A stretch of 15,814 nucleotides of DNA from positions 1 to 15,814 of the forward strand of contig JANMKB010000084.1 of the NCBI GenBank assembly GCA_031371805.1. Direction: 5' to 3'. A model generated the notes under the pieces. That model was not told the DNA's origin. It ran no database searches and saw only the letters and a list, made by a program, of their open reading frames with translations. The DNA comes from JAFDVL01 sp031371805. GTDB lineage: Bacteria > Acidobacteriota > Blastocatellia > RBC074. The position numbers and the translations under genes were made by a program. Position 1 is the first letter of the stretch; each line of letters starts with the position of its first letter. This document shows, piece after piece, positions 1 through 6,690 of the stretch.

Positions 1-198
1 CAGGGTGAGTGAAGTACTCTGGCTCCCCTGATCGTCCTGTTCCAACATCTCTTCCAGATCAGGGGCGAGCTTTGGCCCTTTGTTCACTTTTTGATTGGCC
101 CGCAATTCCTTGAGCGTTTGCGCCTGGGAAGTGTTGCCAAAGGTCGTACCTGATAAGCTAAGAAGGATTGCGAGAGCAAGAGAAAGGAAGTTTTTCAT
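1..198 (-). CDS. Exported protein of unknown function, N-terminal fragment (cut by window edge)
   Basis: The reverse strand reads open without a stop from an ATG at 198 to the window edge, giving 66 codons. The protein starts MKNFLSLALAILLSLSGTTF, a classic Sec signal peptide: a lysine, then a Leu/Ala/Ile core. The likely cleavage region is near residues 20-28 (TFGNTSQAQT). The mature part seen is hydrophilic and charged (KELRANQKVNKGPKLAPDLEEMLEQ). This wording resembles the mature N-termini of some acidobacterial secreted proteins, including subtilase-like ones, but no catalytic motif is in view and I make no functional call. No clear Shine-Dalgarno precedes the ATG. The gene is divergent from the sigma-factor operon. 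Confidence 0.6.
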   Translation of the reverse strand, partial: MKNFLSLALAILLSLSGTTFGNTSQAQTLKELRANQKVNKGPKLAPDLEEMLEQDDQGSQSTSLTL

Positions 199-518
199 AA
201 GTTATTTTCACTTCAGTCAAAAACGATTCAAAACTGACAGGCACACTACACACGACAAGTTTTTAGAAATGATGATTAGTTTTTGATAGTCACCGTGACA
301 ATTGGAAAGAACACTGCATTCACCCTGCCAGGACATCACGGAGCAGCGTCTTTGCAAGATTTCTGACAAACCATTCCGTCATTAGCAGATATTTTGGCAC
401 TCTTGTTCTTCACCGTGCGTTAGAAAATAATGCCTGAATCAGGAAACTTTTTCCTTCTCAACGTTTTTCACGGGCGCGGAGTAGTTATCAATGACAGAGC
501 AGGATGGAGGTTAAAAAG
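199..518. promoter_or_regulatory. Divergent intergenic region with a weak candidate promoter for the sigma operon
   Basis: This stretch of about 320 bp separates the divergent exported-protein gene and the ECF sigma operon. No protein-like reading frame is visible. A possible sigma-70-type promoter facing right is TTGTTC (403-408), a 17-nt spacer and AATAAT (426-431). Separately, GGAAAC at 442-447 followed by CGTT at 462-465 resembles the AAC/CGT signature of ECF promoters. Its 14-nt gap is shorter than the usual 16-17, so autoregulation by the downstream sigma factor is only a suggestion. GGAGG at 506-510 is the ribosome binding site of the sigma gene and lies 8 nt before ATG 519. Confidence 0.3.
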
Positions 519-1154
519 ATGAGCAGCAACGTTGCCGACATCGCTCTTGTGATGGATCAATTTTCTCAGAGCAGTCGTCACAGCACACAACCTGACGCAA
601 TCATCGAACGCGCTCGCAATGGTGACGCCGCAGCCTTCGATCAATTGATGATGGCGTATCAGCAACGCGTCATGGCGACGGCGTGGCGGATGCTGGGCAA
701 TCGGGAAGACGCCCGCGATGCGGCGCAGGAAGTGTTTTTGCGGCTCTACAAACATTTACACAAATACGACCCGCAGCAGGAATTTTCCGGTTGGCTCTAT
801 CGCATCATCATCAATGTTTGCAGAGATGCGGCACGCAAACGAAAGAATAATCATTCATCCTTTGAAGCCGAAACTGAAGCCGGGCATTTGTCTGAATTAA
901 TCAGCAACGACAATTCTGAACACGATGCGATCAAAGCTGAACAACACGTAATCGTGATGAGAGCGTTGTCAACATTGACCAAAAAAGAACGGGCCGTAAT
1001 TGTGCTGAGAGATTTAGAAGGATTATCAACCGAAGAAGTCGCGCAAATTTTAGGTTCTTCGCCGACAACGATACGTTCACAAATCAGCACGGCTCGTACC
1101 AAAATCAAGCTGTACCGGGACCGCTTTTTGAAGGGAGGTCAGCGCAAATCATGA
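519..1154 (+). CDS. ECF-family RNA polymerase sigma factor (sigma-70, RpoE-like)
   Basis: This is a 211-residue extracytoplasmic-function sigma factor that would direct RNA polymerase to a stress or envelope regulon. Region 2 spans about residues 40-108: AFDQLMMAYQQRV, then the core-binding/-10 recognition segment with REDARDAAQEVFLRLY and FSGWLYRIIINVCRDAARK. After a variable linker, region 4 (about 147-200) contains the helix-turn-helix LSTEEVAQILGSSPTTIRSQ that reads the -35 element. I chose ATG 519 (MSSNVAD) over the in-frame ATG at 504 because GGAGG at 506-510 sits 8 nt before it and overlaps the upstream ATG. The stop overlaps the next gene's start (ATGA), a sign of translational coupling with its anti-sigma factor. 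There are only sigma2 and sigma4 domains, as usual for ECF factors. Confidence 0.93.
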   Translation: MSSNVADIALVMDQFSQSSRHSTQPDAIIERARNGDAAAFDQLMMAYQQRVMATAWRMLGNREDARDAAQEVFLRLYKHLHKYDPQQEFSGWLYRIIINVCRDAARKRKNNHSSFEAETEAGHLSELISNDNSEHDAIKAEQHVIVMRALSTLTKKERAVIVLRDLEGLSTEEVAQILGSSPTTIRSQISTARTKIKLYRDRFLKGGQRKS

Positions 1155-1954
1155 ACTGTAAAAAAGCCGCACAACTTATCCCGTTATTTATCGAAGCAGA
1201 TTTAGACGCTGCCGAAATGCAATACGTGACTGAGCATTTAAAAGACTGTAATTCATGCCGCTATATTGTGCAGGAATTTCAAGCGAGCCAATCATTGTTG
1301 CACTCTGTCACCTTGCCAGAATTTGATGAAAATACCTTCGTACAAATGCGAAATTCTGTACTGAACGAAATTGCGTGTCCGAAGATTTCGGAGTTGATAA
1401 CTCCAGTTTGGAATTGGAAAGCTGCCATTACAGCAGCATTCGCAATGATAATTTTGACGAGTGGAGTTGTAATCTATTGGCATAACGCAACAGAAAATAT
1501 CGTCGTCCAAACTTCTGGGACCGGCGATAAAAAGCATGAATTTTCTGCCGTCGCTTCATCCAAAGATTTAGTAAAACCTTCATCCGTATCAAGCAAAGTT
1601 CTTAAGCCCCGAAGAGGGCGCAAGAATATAGCCCAGGGGGAAGTGAGCGCGAGCGAACGAAACCCTGGGAAGATCAGCACAAATCATTCCAGCCCTGAAA
1701 GGGCGATAGCTATTGATAATGAAATTATTACTGCAAAATCTGTCGCCCCATTCGGGGTTAACGATTTATCTGCCAATATTCCCAGCTTTATGCCCCCGCC
1801 TGCTCCGCAGGCTGAAAACGTGGCGGCTCAACTGCCTGAACCTGAAATGTTAAGGATTGAAATTCAGACGGCTGATCCAAATATCAAAATCATCTGGCTC
1901 GCACCAAAAGATGCAAATCCCTCGCGGCCTGGTACTGCCGCAGACACAAAATAA
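1151..1954 (+). CDS. Anti-sigma factor with zf-HC2 domain, one membrane segment and a repeat-derived linker
   Basis: This 267-residue membrane protein is predicted to hold the adjacent ECF sigma factor inactive. The cytoplasmic N-terminus has the zinc-binding anti-sigma signature H29-x3-C33-x2-C36, with Cys3 nearby. One hydrophobic segment (about residues 89-110, AAITAAFAMIILTSGVVIYW) crosses the membrane. A roughly 155-residue periplasmic part follows, ending in a conserved-looking IEIQTADPNIKIIWLAPK. Its start overlaps the sigma stop by ATGA. The periplasmic linker at residues about 152-203 is rich in Arg, Lys, Pro and Ser. It is encoded by a GC-rich multi-hairpin repeat resembling intergenic repeats, so it was probably acquired by in-frame insertion. 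The function call rests on the ZAS motif plus gene order. What the periplasmic part senses is unknown. Confidence 0.88.
   Translation: MNCKKAAQLIPLFIEADLDAAEMQYVTEHLKDCNSCRYIVQEFQASQSLLHSVTLPEFDENTFVQMRNSVLNEIACPKISELITPVWNWKAAITAAFAMIILTSGVVIYWHNATENIVVQTSGTGDKKHEFSAVASSKDLVKPSSVSSKVLKPRRGRKNIAQGEVSASERNPGKISTNHSSPERAIAIDNEIITAKSVAPFGVNDLSANIPSFMPPPAPQAENVAAQLPEPEMLRIEIQTADPNIKIIWLAPKDANPSRPGTAADTK
1605..1758. repeat. GC-rich multi-hairpin repeat inside the anti-sigma gene
   Basis: Four short inverted repeats occur within about 155 bp. They are GCCCC(1606-1610)/GGGC(1616-1619), CCCAGGG(1632-1638)/CCCTGGG(1663-1669), GCCCT(1692-1696)/AGGGC(1700-1704) and GCCCC(1745-1749)/GGGG(1754-1757). This layout, with a GCCC-GAA-GGGC mini-hairpin on each side of a CCCAGGG/CCCTGGG stem, resembles dispersed palindromic intergenic repeats of several environmental phyla (from memory). 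Here it is in frame and adds no stop. The translated stretch is of low complexity and unlike the flanking protein. Confidence 0.6.
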
Positions 1955-1968
1955 TTTTGGAGTTTTTT

Positions 1969-2766
1969 ATGAAAAATAGATTTTCACTTCTGGTCATAGC
2001 GTTACTCATATCTTTTTCTGCTGTCGCGCAATCAACCAATGAACAGAAAAAAAATGACCCTGAAAAATATCAGGTCAAACTATTTGAAATCAGGTATAAG
2101 CAGCCAGGCACACTTGCTGGTGCGATCATGGCGCTGGGGAGCGGTTCACCAAACACAAGGATTGATCCGAACAACGATCTCAAGACAATTACAGTTCGTG
2201 ATTATCCCGAAAACATTGCAGCCATCGAAGCGGCGCTCAAGCGGCTTGATCTACCTGACGCTGCGCCGGTTAGTATTCAAACACAGGTCTATTTAATTAC
2301 CGCGTCTAACGATGGTGCAGATTCAGAAACGTTTCCCAAAGAAATTGAATCTGTCATTACGCAACTTAAAGCTACGTTAAAATACAAACACTATCGCTTC
2401 GAAAATACATTCATTAATCGCGTGAATGATGGTGGATCAATTGAATCAAGCGGGAGTGGGGACTTCAAAAACTCCCTTTCAGGTAGTAATTCAGGGAGCC
2501 AGCCAGCCTTTATGCAATGCAAATTTGAGCGGGTTCGACTTGCGACCGACAACACAGGGAAAGAAGCTATTCGCATTGGCAGGTTTCATTTTGGCTTACG
2601 TGTACCAGTCATAACAAATGGGCAAGGTGCTGTTCAGTATCAGGACATAGGTTTGTATACTGATCTCAGCCTCAGTGAAGGTGGCCTCGCAGTCGTAGGA
2701 ACAGCTAACATTGGATTGACGGATAGTGCCTTAATCGTTGTCGTCAGCGCTAAAAAGGTAAAATAA
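1969..2766 (+). CDS. Exported protein with secretin/NolW-type N domain
   Basis: This 265-residue exported protein starts MKNRFSLLVIALLISFSAVA, a Sec signal peptide cleaved near Ala20-Gln21. Residues about 34-97 have the look of a secretin short N domain: YQVKLFEIRYKQPGTLAGAI, then ITVRDYPENIAAIEAALKRLDLP. The paired pattern, a strand-helix unit then 'IxVxDxPENIxxIExxLxxLD', is known from GspD/PilQ N domains and TonB-transducer STN domains. A Gly/Ser-rich stretch (155-178) follows. The C-terminal beta-rich part (about 183-262) ends DIGLYTDLSLSEGGLAVVGT, echoing the last strands of a secretin, but it is too short for a pore. ATG 1969 is chosen because GGAG at 1959-1962 precedes it by 6 nt, rather than TTG 1957. 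It follows the anti-sigma gene by 14 nt, so a sensing partner for the sigma system is likely but inferred. Confidence 0.75.
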   Translation: MKNRFSLLVIALLISFSAVAQSTNEQKKNDPEKYQVKLFEIRYKQPGTLAGAIMALGSGSPNTRIDPNNDLKTITVRDYPENIAAIEAALKRLDLPDAAPVSIQTQVYLITASNDGADSETFPKEIESVITQLKATLKYKHYRFENTFINRVNDGGSIESSGSGDFKNSLSGSNSGSQPAFMQCKFERVRLATDNTGKEAIRIGRFHFGLRVPVITNGQGAVQYQDIGLYTDLSLSEGGLAVVGTANIGLTDSALIVVVSAKKVK

Positions 2767-2789
2767 TTCTACTTCAACTAACAGGTTCT

Positions 2790-2815
2790 AAAGGCGATCT
2801 TAACAGGTCGCCTTT
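2790..2815 (+). terminator. Rho-independent terminator of the sigma operon
   Basis: An 8-bp perfect stem AAAGGCGA (2790-2797)/TCGCCTTT (2808-2815) with a 10-nt loop lies 23 nt after the stop of the exported N-domain protein. The run of T is short (TTT then CTGCATTATTA), so it is a moderate terminator. Confidence 0.65.
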
Positions 2816-2856
2816 CTGCATTATTATGCTATGATTGGTTGCGAGGTACAAAAAAG

Positions 2857-3084
2857 ATGGAAGTAGCAAGATCAAAGCTCAGCAAGATGCAGATGGAGTT
2901 GCTCAAACTTTACGCCAATGAAGTTTCAGAAAGCAGTTTGATAGAAATTAAGCAAATTCTGGCTACGTACTTTGCCGACAAAGCCAGTGATGCGATGGAT
3001 CAATTCTGCGCCACCAATAATCTTTCCGCGCAGGATATGATGGACTGGGTTAATGGACACGACCGCGCTCAAAGTAGTTATTGA
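2857..3084 (+). CDS. Small antitoxin-like protein of a PIN toxin-antitoxin pair
   Basis: This 75-residue protein begins MEVARSKLSKMQMELLKLYA. It resembles the small helical proteins commonly encoded just upstream of COG1569-type PIN toxins: a 'MELLKLYANEVSESSLIEIKQILATYFADKA' core, then a C-terminal '..DMMDWVNGHDRAQ'. Such proteins are thought to bind and mask the PIN ribonuclease and often repress their own promoter, but no DNA-binding motif is obvious here. ATG 2857 is preferred over TTG 2839 because GAGGT at 2843-2847 lies 9 nt upstream. The 3' end overlaps the toxin start by 32 nt, a typical coupled arrangement. Identification rests on pattern and context. Confidence 0.65.
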   Translation: MEVARSKLSKMQMELLKLYANEVSESSLIEIKQILATYFADKASDAMDQFCATNNLSAQDMMDWVNGHDRAQSSY

Positions 3085-3487
3085 TACCAATATTCTGTTA
3101 GCTATCATTGGCAGGCAATCCCCCTTGCGCTGGCTTTTCGACGGTATTATCAATGGGCAACTGCGACTCTGCCTTTCTAACGAAATTTTGTTTGAGTATC
3201 GAGAAATCTTAACCCGTAAAACTAATGTGCAGGTAGCCGAAAACCTTACCAACTTTCTTGTTATCAGCCCACACGTCGAAAAGACGGACGTCTTCTTCCA
3301 GTTTTAACTTATCACTCAGGACGCCGACGATAACAAGTTTGTAGATTGCGCCATCGCAGCCAATGCTACTTGCCTGGTTTCCAATGACAATCACTTTCAA
3401 ATCTTGAAAACGATCAGTTTCCCACGCGTTGAGATTTTGACCATGACCGAGTTCGAAGCTGAATACAGGCAGCTCCTGGGTTTGTAG
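3053..3487 (+). pseudogene. PIN-domain toxin (VapC-like / COG1569 type) interrupted by an in-frame TAA
   Basis: The frame from ATG 3053 encodes a PIN-domain endoribonuclease. It has the first acidic residue in VVIDTNILLA (Asp11), then LSNEILFEYREIL (Glu44/Glu48), and after a TAA at 3305-3307 continues in the same frame with LITQDADDNKFVDCAIAANA (Asp93, Asp98) and VSNDNHF (Asp112), to a TAG at 3485-3487. Family members normally read straight through the position of the TAA (F-x-W-N-L-I or similar). The stop therefore separates the first two acidic residues from the others that complete the metal-binding site. The 84-residue product should not be an active nuclease. The rest of the frame is intact, which points to a recent single-base change or a sequencing error. 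The start overlaps the antitoxin gene. Confidence 0.85.
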
Positions 3488-3585
3488 CGAATTGTCCATT
3501 TCGCTTTGCACTCCGCGCTGGTACTGCGCTATAAATCTCCTCGCACAATCGTTTCCAAATTCAAACCCTGAAAGGTCAAAGCACA

Positions 3586-4467
3586 ATGCGCAAAGCTCTG
3601 TTACTAATTTCTTTGTTCATGATTTTAACGCCTGAAATTTTTGCTCAACCACAACGCCCTGAACCAATTCCGCTCTGGCCAAACGGGGCGCCTCTGGCAA
3701 AAGGTTCTGCGCCGGCGGATATTCCTTCGATTCAGATTTACAAGCCGGCGCAAAATCTGGCGACGGGCGCGGCTGTGGTCGTCTGTCCTGGCGGTGGCTA
3801 CGGCGCACTTGCCGATCACGAAGGGTATGATTATGCGAAGTTTTTGAATGGGATTGGCATCACGGTTGCCGTCCTGAAATATCGTATTGCGCCGTATCAA
3901 CATCCGGCTCCGATGCTGGATGCGGCACGCGCGATTCGTTATTTGCGTTCCAAAGCCAGCGAATTAAAAATTGATCCGAACCGCATTGGCATTATGGGTT
4001 CGTCGGCGGGCGGACATTTAACGGCGACGATGGCAACGCATTTCGATGATGGCGATGCGAACGCGACTGATCTGATTGATCGCGTGAGTTCGCGGCCTGA
4101 CGTAACGATTCTCTGTTACCCGGTCATCACAATGCGGGAAGACTTCACGCACAAAGGTTCACGCAAAAATCTGCTCGGAGAAAAGCCCGATCCACAGCTT
4201 GCGGATTTAATGTCGAACGAAAAACAAGTCACGGCGAAAACTCCGCCAACCTTTATTTTTCATACGATGGATGACGGCGCAGTGATGGTCGAAAATAGTT
4301 TGCTGTTTGCCGAGGCGTTGCGCAAAAATAAAGTGCCTTACGAAATGCACATTTACGAACACGGCAGGCATGGCGTAGGTTTAGCACCCTTCGACAATGC
4401 GCTGAACACGTGGCCGAAATTGCTGGAAAACTGGCTGCGTGCGCGTGGCTTTATTAAGCAATCGTAA
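3586..4467 (+). CDS. Exported alpha/beta hydrolase, acetyl-esterase (Axe/BD-FAE-like)
   Basis: This 293-residue alpha/beta-hydrolase starts with a signal peptide (MRKALLLISLFMILTPEIFA, cleavage near residue 20), so it acts outside the cytoplasm. The early motif EPIPLWPNGAP and the oxyanion-hole loop VVVCPGGGYGALADHEG (about 65-80) are typical of the BD-FAE/acetylxylan-esterase group. The nucleophile is Ser140 in GSSAGGH. The likely acid is Asp229 or Asp230 in HTMDDGAV, and the base is His262 in EHGRHGVGL. The likely reaction is deacetylation of carbohydrate esters, but the substrate cannot be read from sequence. AAAGG at 3571-3575 is a usable though rather distant ribosome binding site. No carbohydrate-active gene cluster surrounds it. 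Confidence 0.88.
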   Translation: MRKALLLISLFMILTPEIFAQPQRPEPIPLWPNGAPLAKGSAPADIPSIQIYKPAQNLATGAAVVVCPGGGYGALADHEGYDYAKFLNGIGITVAVLKYRIAPYQHPAPMLDAARAIRYLRSKASELKIDPNRIGIMGSSAGGHLTATMATHFDDGDANATDLIDRVSSRPDVTILCYPVITMREDFTHKGSRKNLLGEKPDPQLADLMSNEKQVTAKTPPTFIFHTMDDGAVMVENSLLFAEALRKNKVPYEMHIYEHGRHGVGLAPFDNALNTWPKLLENWLRARGFIKQS

Positions 4468-4473
4468 AATCAA

Positions 4474-4582
4474 ATGGCAAAAGACAAATATCAAAAAGCA
4501 AAAGTAACTTCGGAAGGAAGCCGATTTGAATTTCTTAAATCAAGTGCCACCCTTTTGCCATTTAACTTTTGATATTTGCCTT
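4474..4582. repeat. Heptamer-period inverted repeat, element A
   Basis: The left array (4474-4501) has four consecutive 7-nt words ending in CAA: ATGGCAA, AAGACAA, ATATCAA, AAAGCAA. The right array (4555-4582) has four 7-nt words, three of them starting with TTG: TTGCCAT, TTAACTT, TTGATAT, TTGCCTT. Two right-hand words are exact reverse complements of left-hand words (ATGGCAA and ATATCAA). The arrays are 53 nt apart and fill the gap between the esterase and dienelactone hydrolase genes. Confidence 0.75.
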
Positions 4583-4605
4583 ATGATTTCTCAGAAAGGA
4601 CTACC

Positions 4606-5469
4606 ATGATTGAAGATTTAAACTCTCTATTTCCTGAAAAGAAAACTTCCCGGCGCGGATTTATGGCGACTTCGCTTTGCACGGGCTTTGCACTTGCCGT
4701 CCAGCCGATCAATGCCCAAGACCTGATTACCACCGACACCACCGGCATCGTCGCAGGCGAAGTCAAAATTCCCACGAAGGACGTGGAAATTCCTGCCTAT
4801 CGTGCGATGCCAGCGAAGGGCAAAAACTTTCCGACTGTCCTGGTCGTGCAGGAAATTTTCGGCGTCCACGAACATATCAAAGACGTGTGCCGCCGGTTTG
4901 CGAAGCTTGGCTTTTTGGCAATTGCACCTGAAATGTATTTTCGCCAGGGTGACGTTTCCAAATTAGAAATGAAGGATATTTTTCCAGTTGTCGGCAAAGT
5001 TCCTGACGCACAGGTAATGTCTGATTTGGATTCCGCCATTGCCTGGGCAGGCAAAAATAAGGGCAATACAAAGAAACTTGGTATTACTGGTTTCTGCTGG
5101 GGCGGAAGAATTGTGTGGCTTTACAGCGCACACAATCCCAACGTCAAAGCTGGCGTCGCGTGGTACGGGCGTTTGGTTCCAGGACAACAAGCTGCTCCAC
5201 TGCAACCAAAACATCCAATTGATTTTGCGGCTACATTGAAAGTGCCAGTACTCGGACTTTACGCAGGCAAAGACGGCGGTATCCCGCTGGCTTCGATTGA
5301 TCAAATGAAAGCCGAGCTTGCAAAGGGCAAGAGCAAATCAGAATTTGTTATTTATCCTGATGCGGGACACGGCTTCCATGCCGATTATCGCCCCGGCTAC
5401 AACAAAGCCGATGCGCAGGATGGATGGAAACGCTTGCAGGAATGGTTCAGGAAAAATGGAGCAGCCTAA
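4606..5469 (+). CDS. Tat-exported dienelactone hydrolase family protein
   Basis: This 287-residue dienelactone-hydrolase-fold enzyme carries an N-terminal twin-arginine signal (KKTSRRGFMATS, Arg16-Arg17) followed by a mild hydrophobic stretch and a likely cut near INAQ (residue 38). It should therefore be folded in the cytoplasm and exported. The catalytic triad is visible: Cys164 in GFCWGG, Asp223 in GKDGGIP and His255 in DAGHGF. The QEIFGVHEHIKDVCRRFA motif after the second strand is typical of the family. Family members open lactone rings such as dienelactone, but many Tat-exported relatives have unknown substrates. ATG 4606 is preferred because AGAAAGGA (4593-4600) lies 5 nt before it. 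The upstream in-frame extension from 4576 runs into repeat element A. Confidence 0.9.
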   Translation: MIEDLNSLFPEKKTSRRGFMATSLCTGFALAVQPINAQDLITTDTTGIVAGEVKIPTKDVEIPAYRAMPAKGKNFPTVLVVQEIFGVHEHIKDVCRRFAKLGFLAIAPEMYFRQGDVSKLEMKDIFPVVGKVPDAQVMSDLDSAIAWAGKNKGNTKKLGITGFCWGGRIVWLYSAHNPNVKAGVAWYGRLVPGQQAAPLQPKHPIDFAATLKVPVLGLYAGKDGGIPLASIDQMKAELAKGKSKSEFVIYPDAGHGFHADYRPGYNKADAQDGWKRLQEWFRKNGAA

Positions 5470-5472
5470 TAC

Positions 5473-5534
5473 AACGATGAAGGCGGAACGATGAATGAGG
5501 AGTGTTCATCGTTTTGCTTTCATCATTCATCATT
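5473..5534. repeat. Heptamer-period inverted repeat, element B
   Basis: The left array (5473-5500) reads AACGATG, AAGGCGG, AACGATG, AATGAGG in exact 7-nt steps. The right array (5507-5534) reads CATCGTT, TTGCTTT, CATCATT, CATCATT. CATCGTT is the reverse complement of AACGATG. The best hairpin pairs AACGATGAA (5487-5495) with TTCATCGTT (5505-5513) over a 9-nt loop. The element fills the whole gap between the dienelactone hydrolase stop and the preferred PPK2 start. Confidence 0.7.
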
Positions 5535-5541
5535 TTTATTT

Positions 5542-6381
5542 ATGTCATACGCACAGCGCATTACCGGCAAAAAGAAAATTAAACTCAAAGACTTCAATCC
5601 CGATCACGACGCGGGTCTGACACGTGAAGAAGCTGAAGCGAAAACCGCAAAGCTCTGTGAAGAGATGCAGAAGTTGCAGGAATTACTTTACGCGGCGGGT
5701 GAACAAAGCGTATTGATCATCTTGCAGGGCCGCGACACTTCGGGCAAGGACGGGACGATTCGCGTAGTGATGGGGCCGCTCAATTCTGCCAGTTGCAACG
5801 TCGCTTCATTTAAAGTTCCGACCACGCACGAATTGGCACATGATTTTCTCTGGCGTGCGCATGCCCAAACACCTGGGCGCGGGCAGATGACGATTTTCAA
5901 TCGCTCGCATTACGAAGATGTACTGGTCGTGCGCGTGCATGATTTCGCGCCTAAAAAAGTCTGGAAAAAACACTACGACCACATCAATAATTTTGAGCAG
6001 TTACTGCTTGATTCCAACACTATCGTCCTGAAATTTTATTTGCACATCAGCAAAAAGGAGCAGGAAGAACGTCTGTTGGAACGCGAACAGGATAAAACGA
6101 AAGCCTGGAAATTATCCGTCGGCGATTGGAAGGAACGGGAGTTGTGGGACGATTACACTGACGCCTACGAAGACGCGATCAATCAATGCAGTACGAAAAA
6201 TGCTCCGTGGTATGTTGTTCCTGCCAATAAAAAATGGTTTCGGAATCTGGCAGTCGCCGAAGCAATTGTTGAGGCACTGAAGCCGTATAAAAAAGAGTGG
6301 CTGAAAAAACTGGACGTCATGGGCGAGCAGGAATTAGCTACGATTCAGGCATTTCGGCATAGCCTTCACGCGGAAAAATAA
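5542..6381 (+). CDS. Polyphosphate kinase 2 family (PPK2, class III-like) nucleotide phosphotransferase
   Basis: This PPK2-type kinase transfers phosphate between polyphosphate and AMP/ADP (or the reverse) in the cytoplasm. Counted from ATG 5542 it has 279 residues, a normal PPK2 length. The Walker A loop is GRDTSGKDG (63-71). It is followed by FKVPTTHELAHDFLWR, then the Walker B/lid-supporting FNRSHYEDVLVVRVH (about 119-133). The lid-type segment EEQEERLLEREQDK..KAWKLS and the C-terminal APWYVVPANKKWFRNLAV complete the family pattern. The GKDGT loop and the 'LWRxHAQTPGRG' wording fit the class III (AMP/ADP-phosphorylating) group. An in-frame ATG at 5491 would add 17 residues encoded by repeat element B (NEECSSFCFHHSSF..). 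I reject it for protein content, although no good ribosome site precedes ATG 5542 either. Its stop almost touches the convergent RHS remnant. Confidence 0.9.
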   Translation: MSYAQRITGKKKIKLKDFNPDHDAGLTREEAEAKTAKLCEEMQKLQELLYAAGEQSVLIILQGRDTSGKDGTIRVVMGPLNSASCNVASFKVPTTHELAHDFLWRAHAQTPGRGQMTIFNRSHYEDVLVVRVHDFAPKKVWKKHYDHINNFEQLLLDSNTIVLKFYLHISKKEQEERLLEREQDKTKAWKLSVGDWKERELWDDYTDAYEDAINQCSTKNAPWYVVPANKKWFRNLAVAEAIVEALKPYKKEWLKKLDVMGEQELATIQAFRHSLHAEK

Positions 6382-6441
6382 CTGCTCAACTTTTGCCTGA
6401 CTCTTCGTCCCCGCCGTCGCGTGCGTATTCGCATCTTGTAG

Positions 6442-6609
6442 GACTTTTTGGTTGGATTAGCAGACCGTCTGTGGATCAAACGTGTATTGTTCCTGCGTCC
6501 TATTCCCCGGATTCAAGCTAGTCGTTTGACTAGACGCATTGTAGACCGGATTCGTCGCCATTGCCCTTCCGTTGGAGGTCAACTGTTGCAAGCGGCTGGC
6601 AATGTCATA
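6442..6609 (-). pseudogene. Degenerate second copy of an RHS C-terminal block
   Basis: The reverse strand reads YDIASRLQQLTSNGRAMATN, VYNASSQTTSL and EQYTFDPQTG, then after a 1-nt loss and 1-nt gain LLINQKV. This parallels the block at about 6844-7032 in the adjacent RHS fragment: YDDASRYKEMLFNGQSMASS, VYNGESQATAL, EEYTYNAQNGLLMNQQV. The gene therefore carries two related blocks in tandem. The second is either an internal duplication or a piece of another RHS gene joined by recombination. Confidence 0.6.
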
Positions 6610-6690
6610 CGTCGGGAAAGCCTGCCGGATCTGTGCGCCTAATTGCCCGGTTTGGGCGGATAATCCACTCAGATGATCCGATCCAGCGTG

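Noticed and set aside
442..465. Autoregulated ECF promoter (GGAAAC...CGTT)
   Set aside because: The gap of 14 nt is shorter than known ECF promoters, so it is kept only as a remark in the intergenic entry.
504..518. Upstream ATG 504 as sigma factor start
   Set aside because: The ATG overlaps the GGAGG ribosome site that correctly spaces ATG 519.
3209..3586. Minus-strand ORF of 125 codons over the PIN gene
   Set aside because: It is antisense to clear PIN-domain coding sequence and has no recognisable motif.
4474..4582. CRISPR array
   Set aside because: Units are 7 nt with no spacers of constant length and no cas genes; the pattern is a heptamer repeat, not CRISPR.
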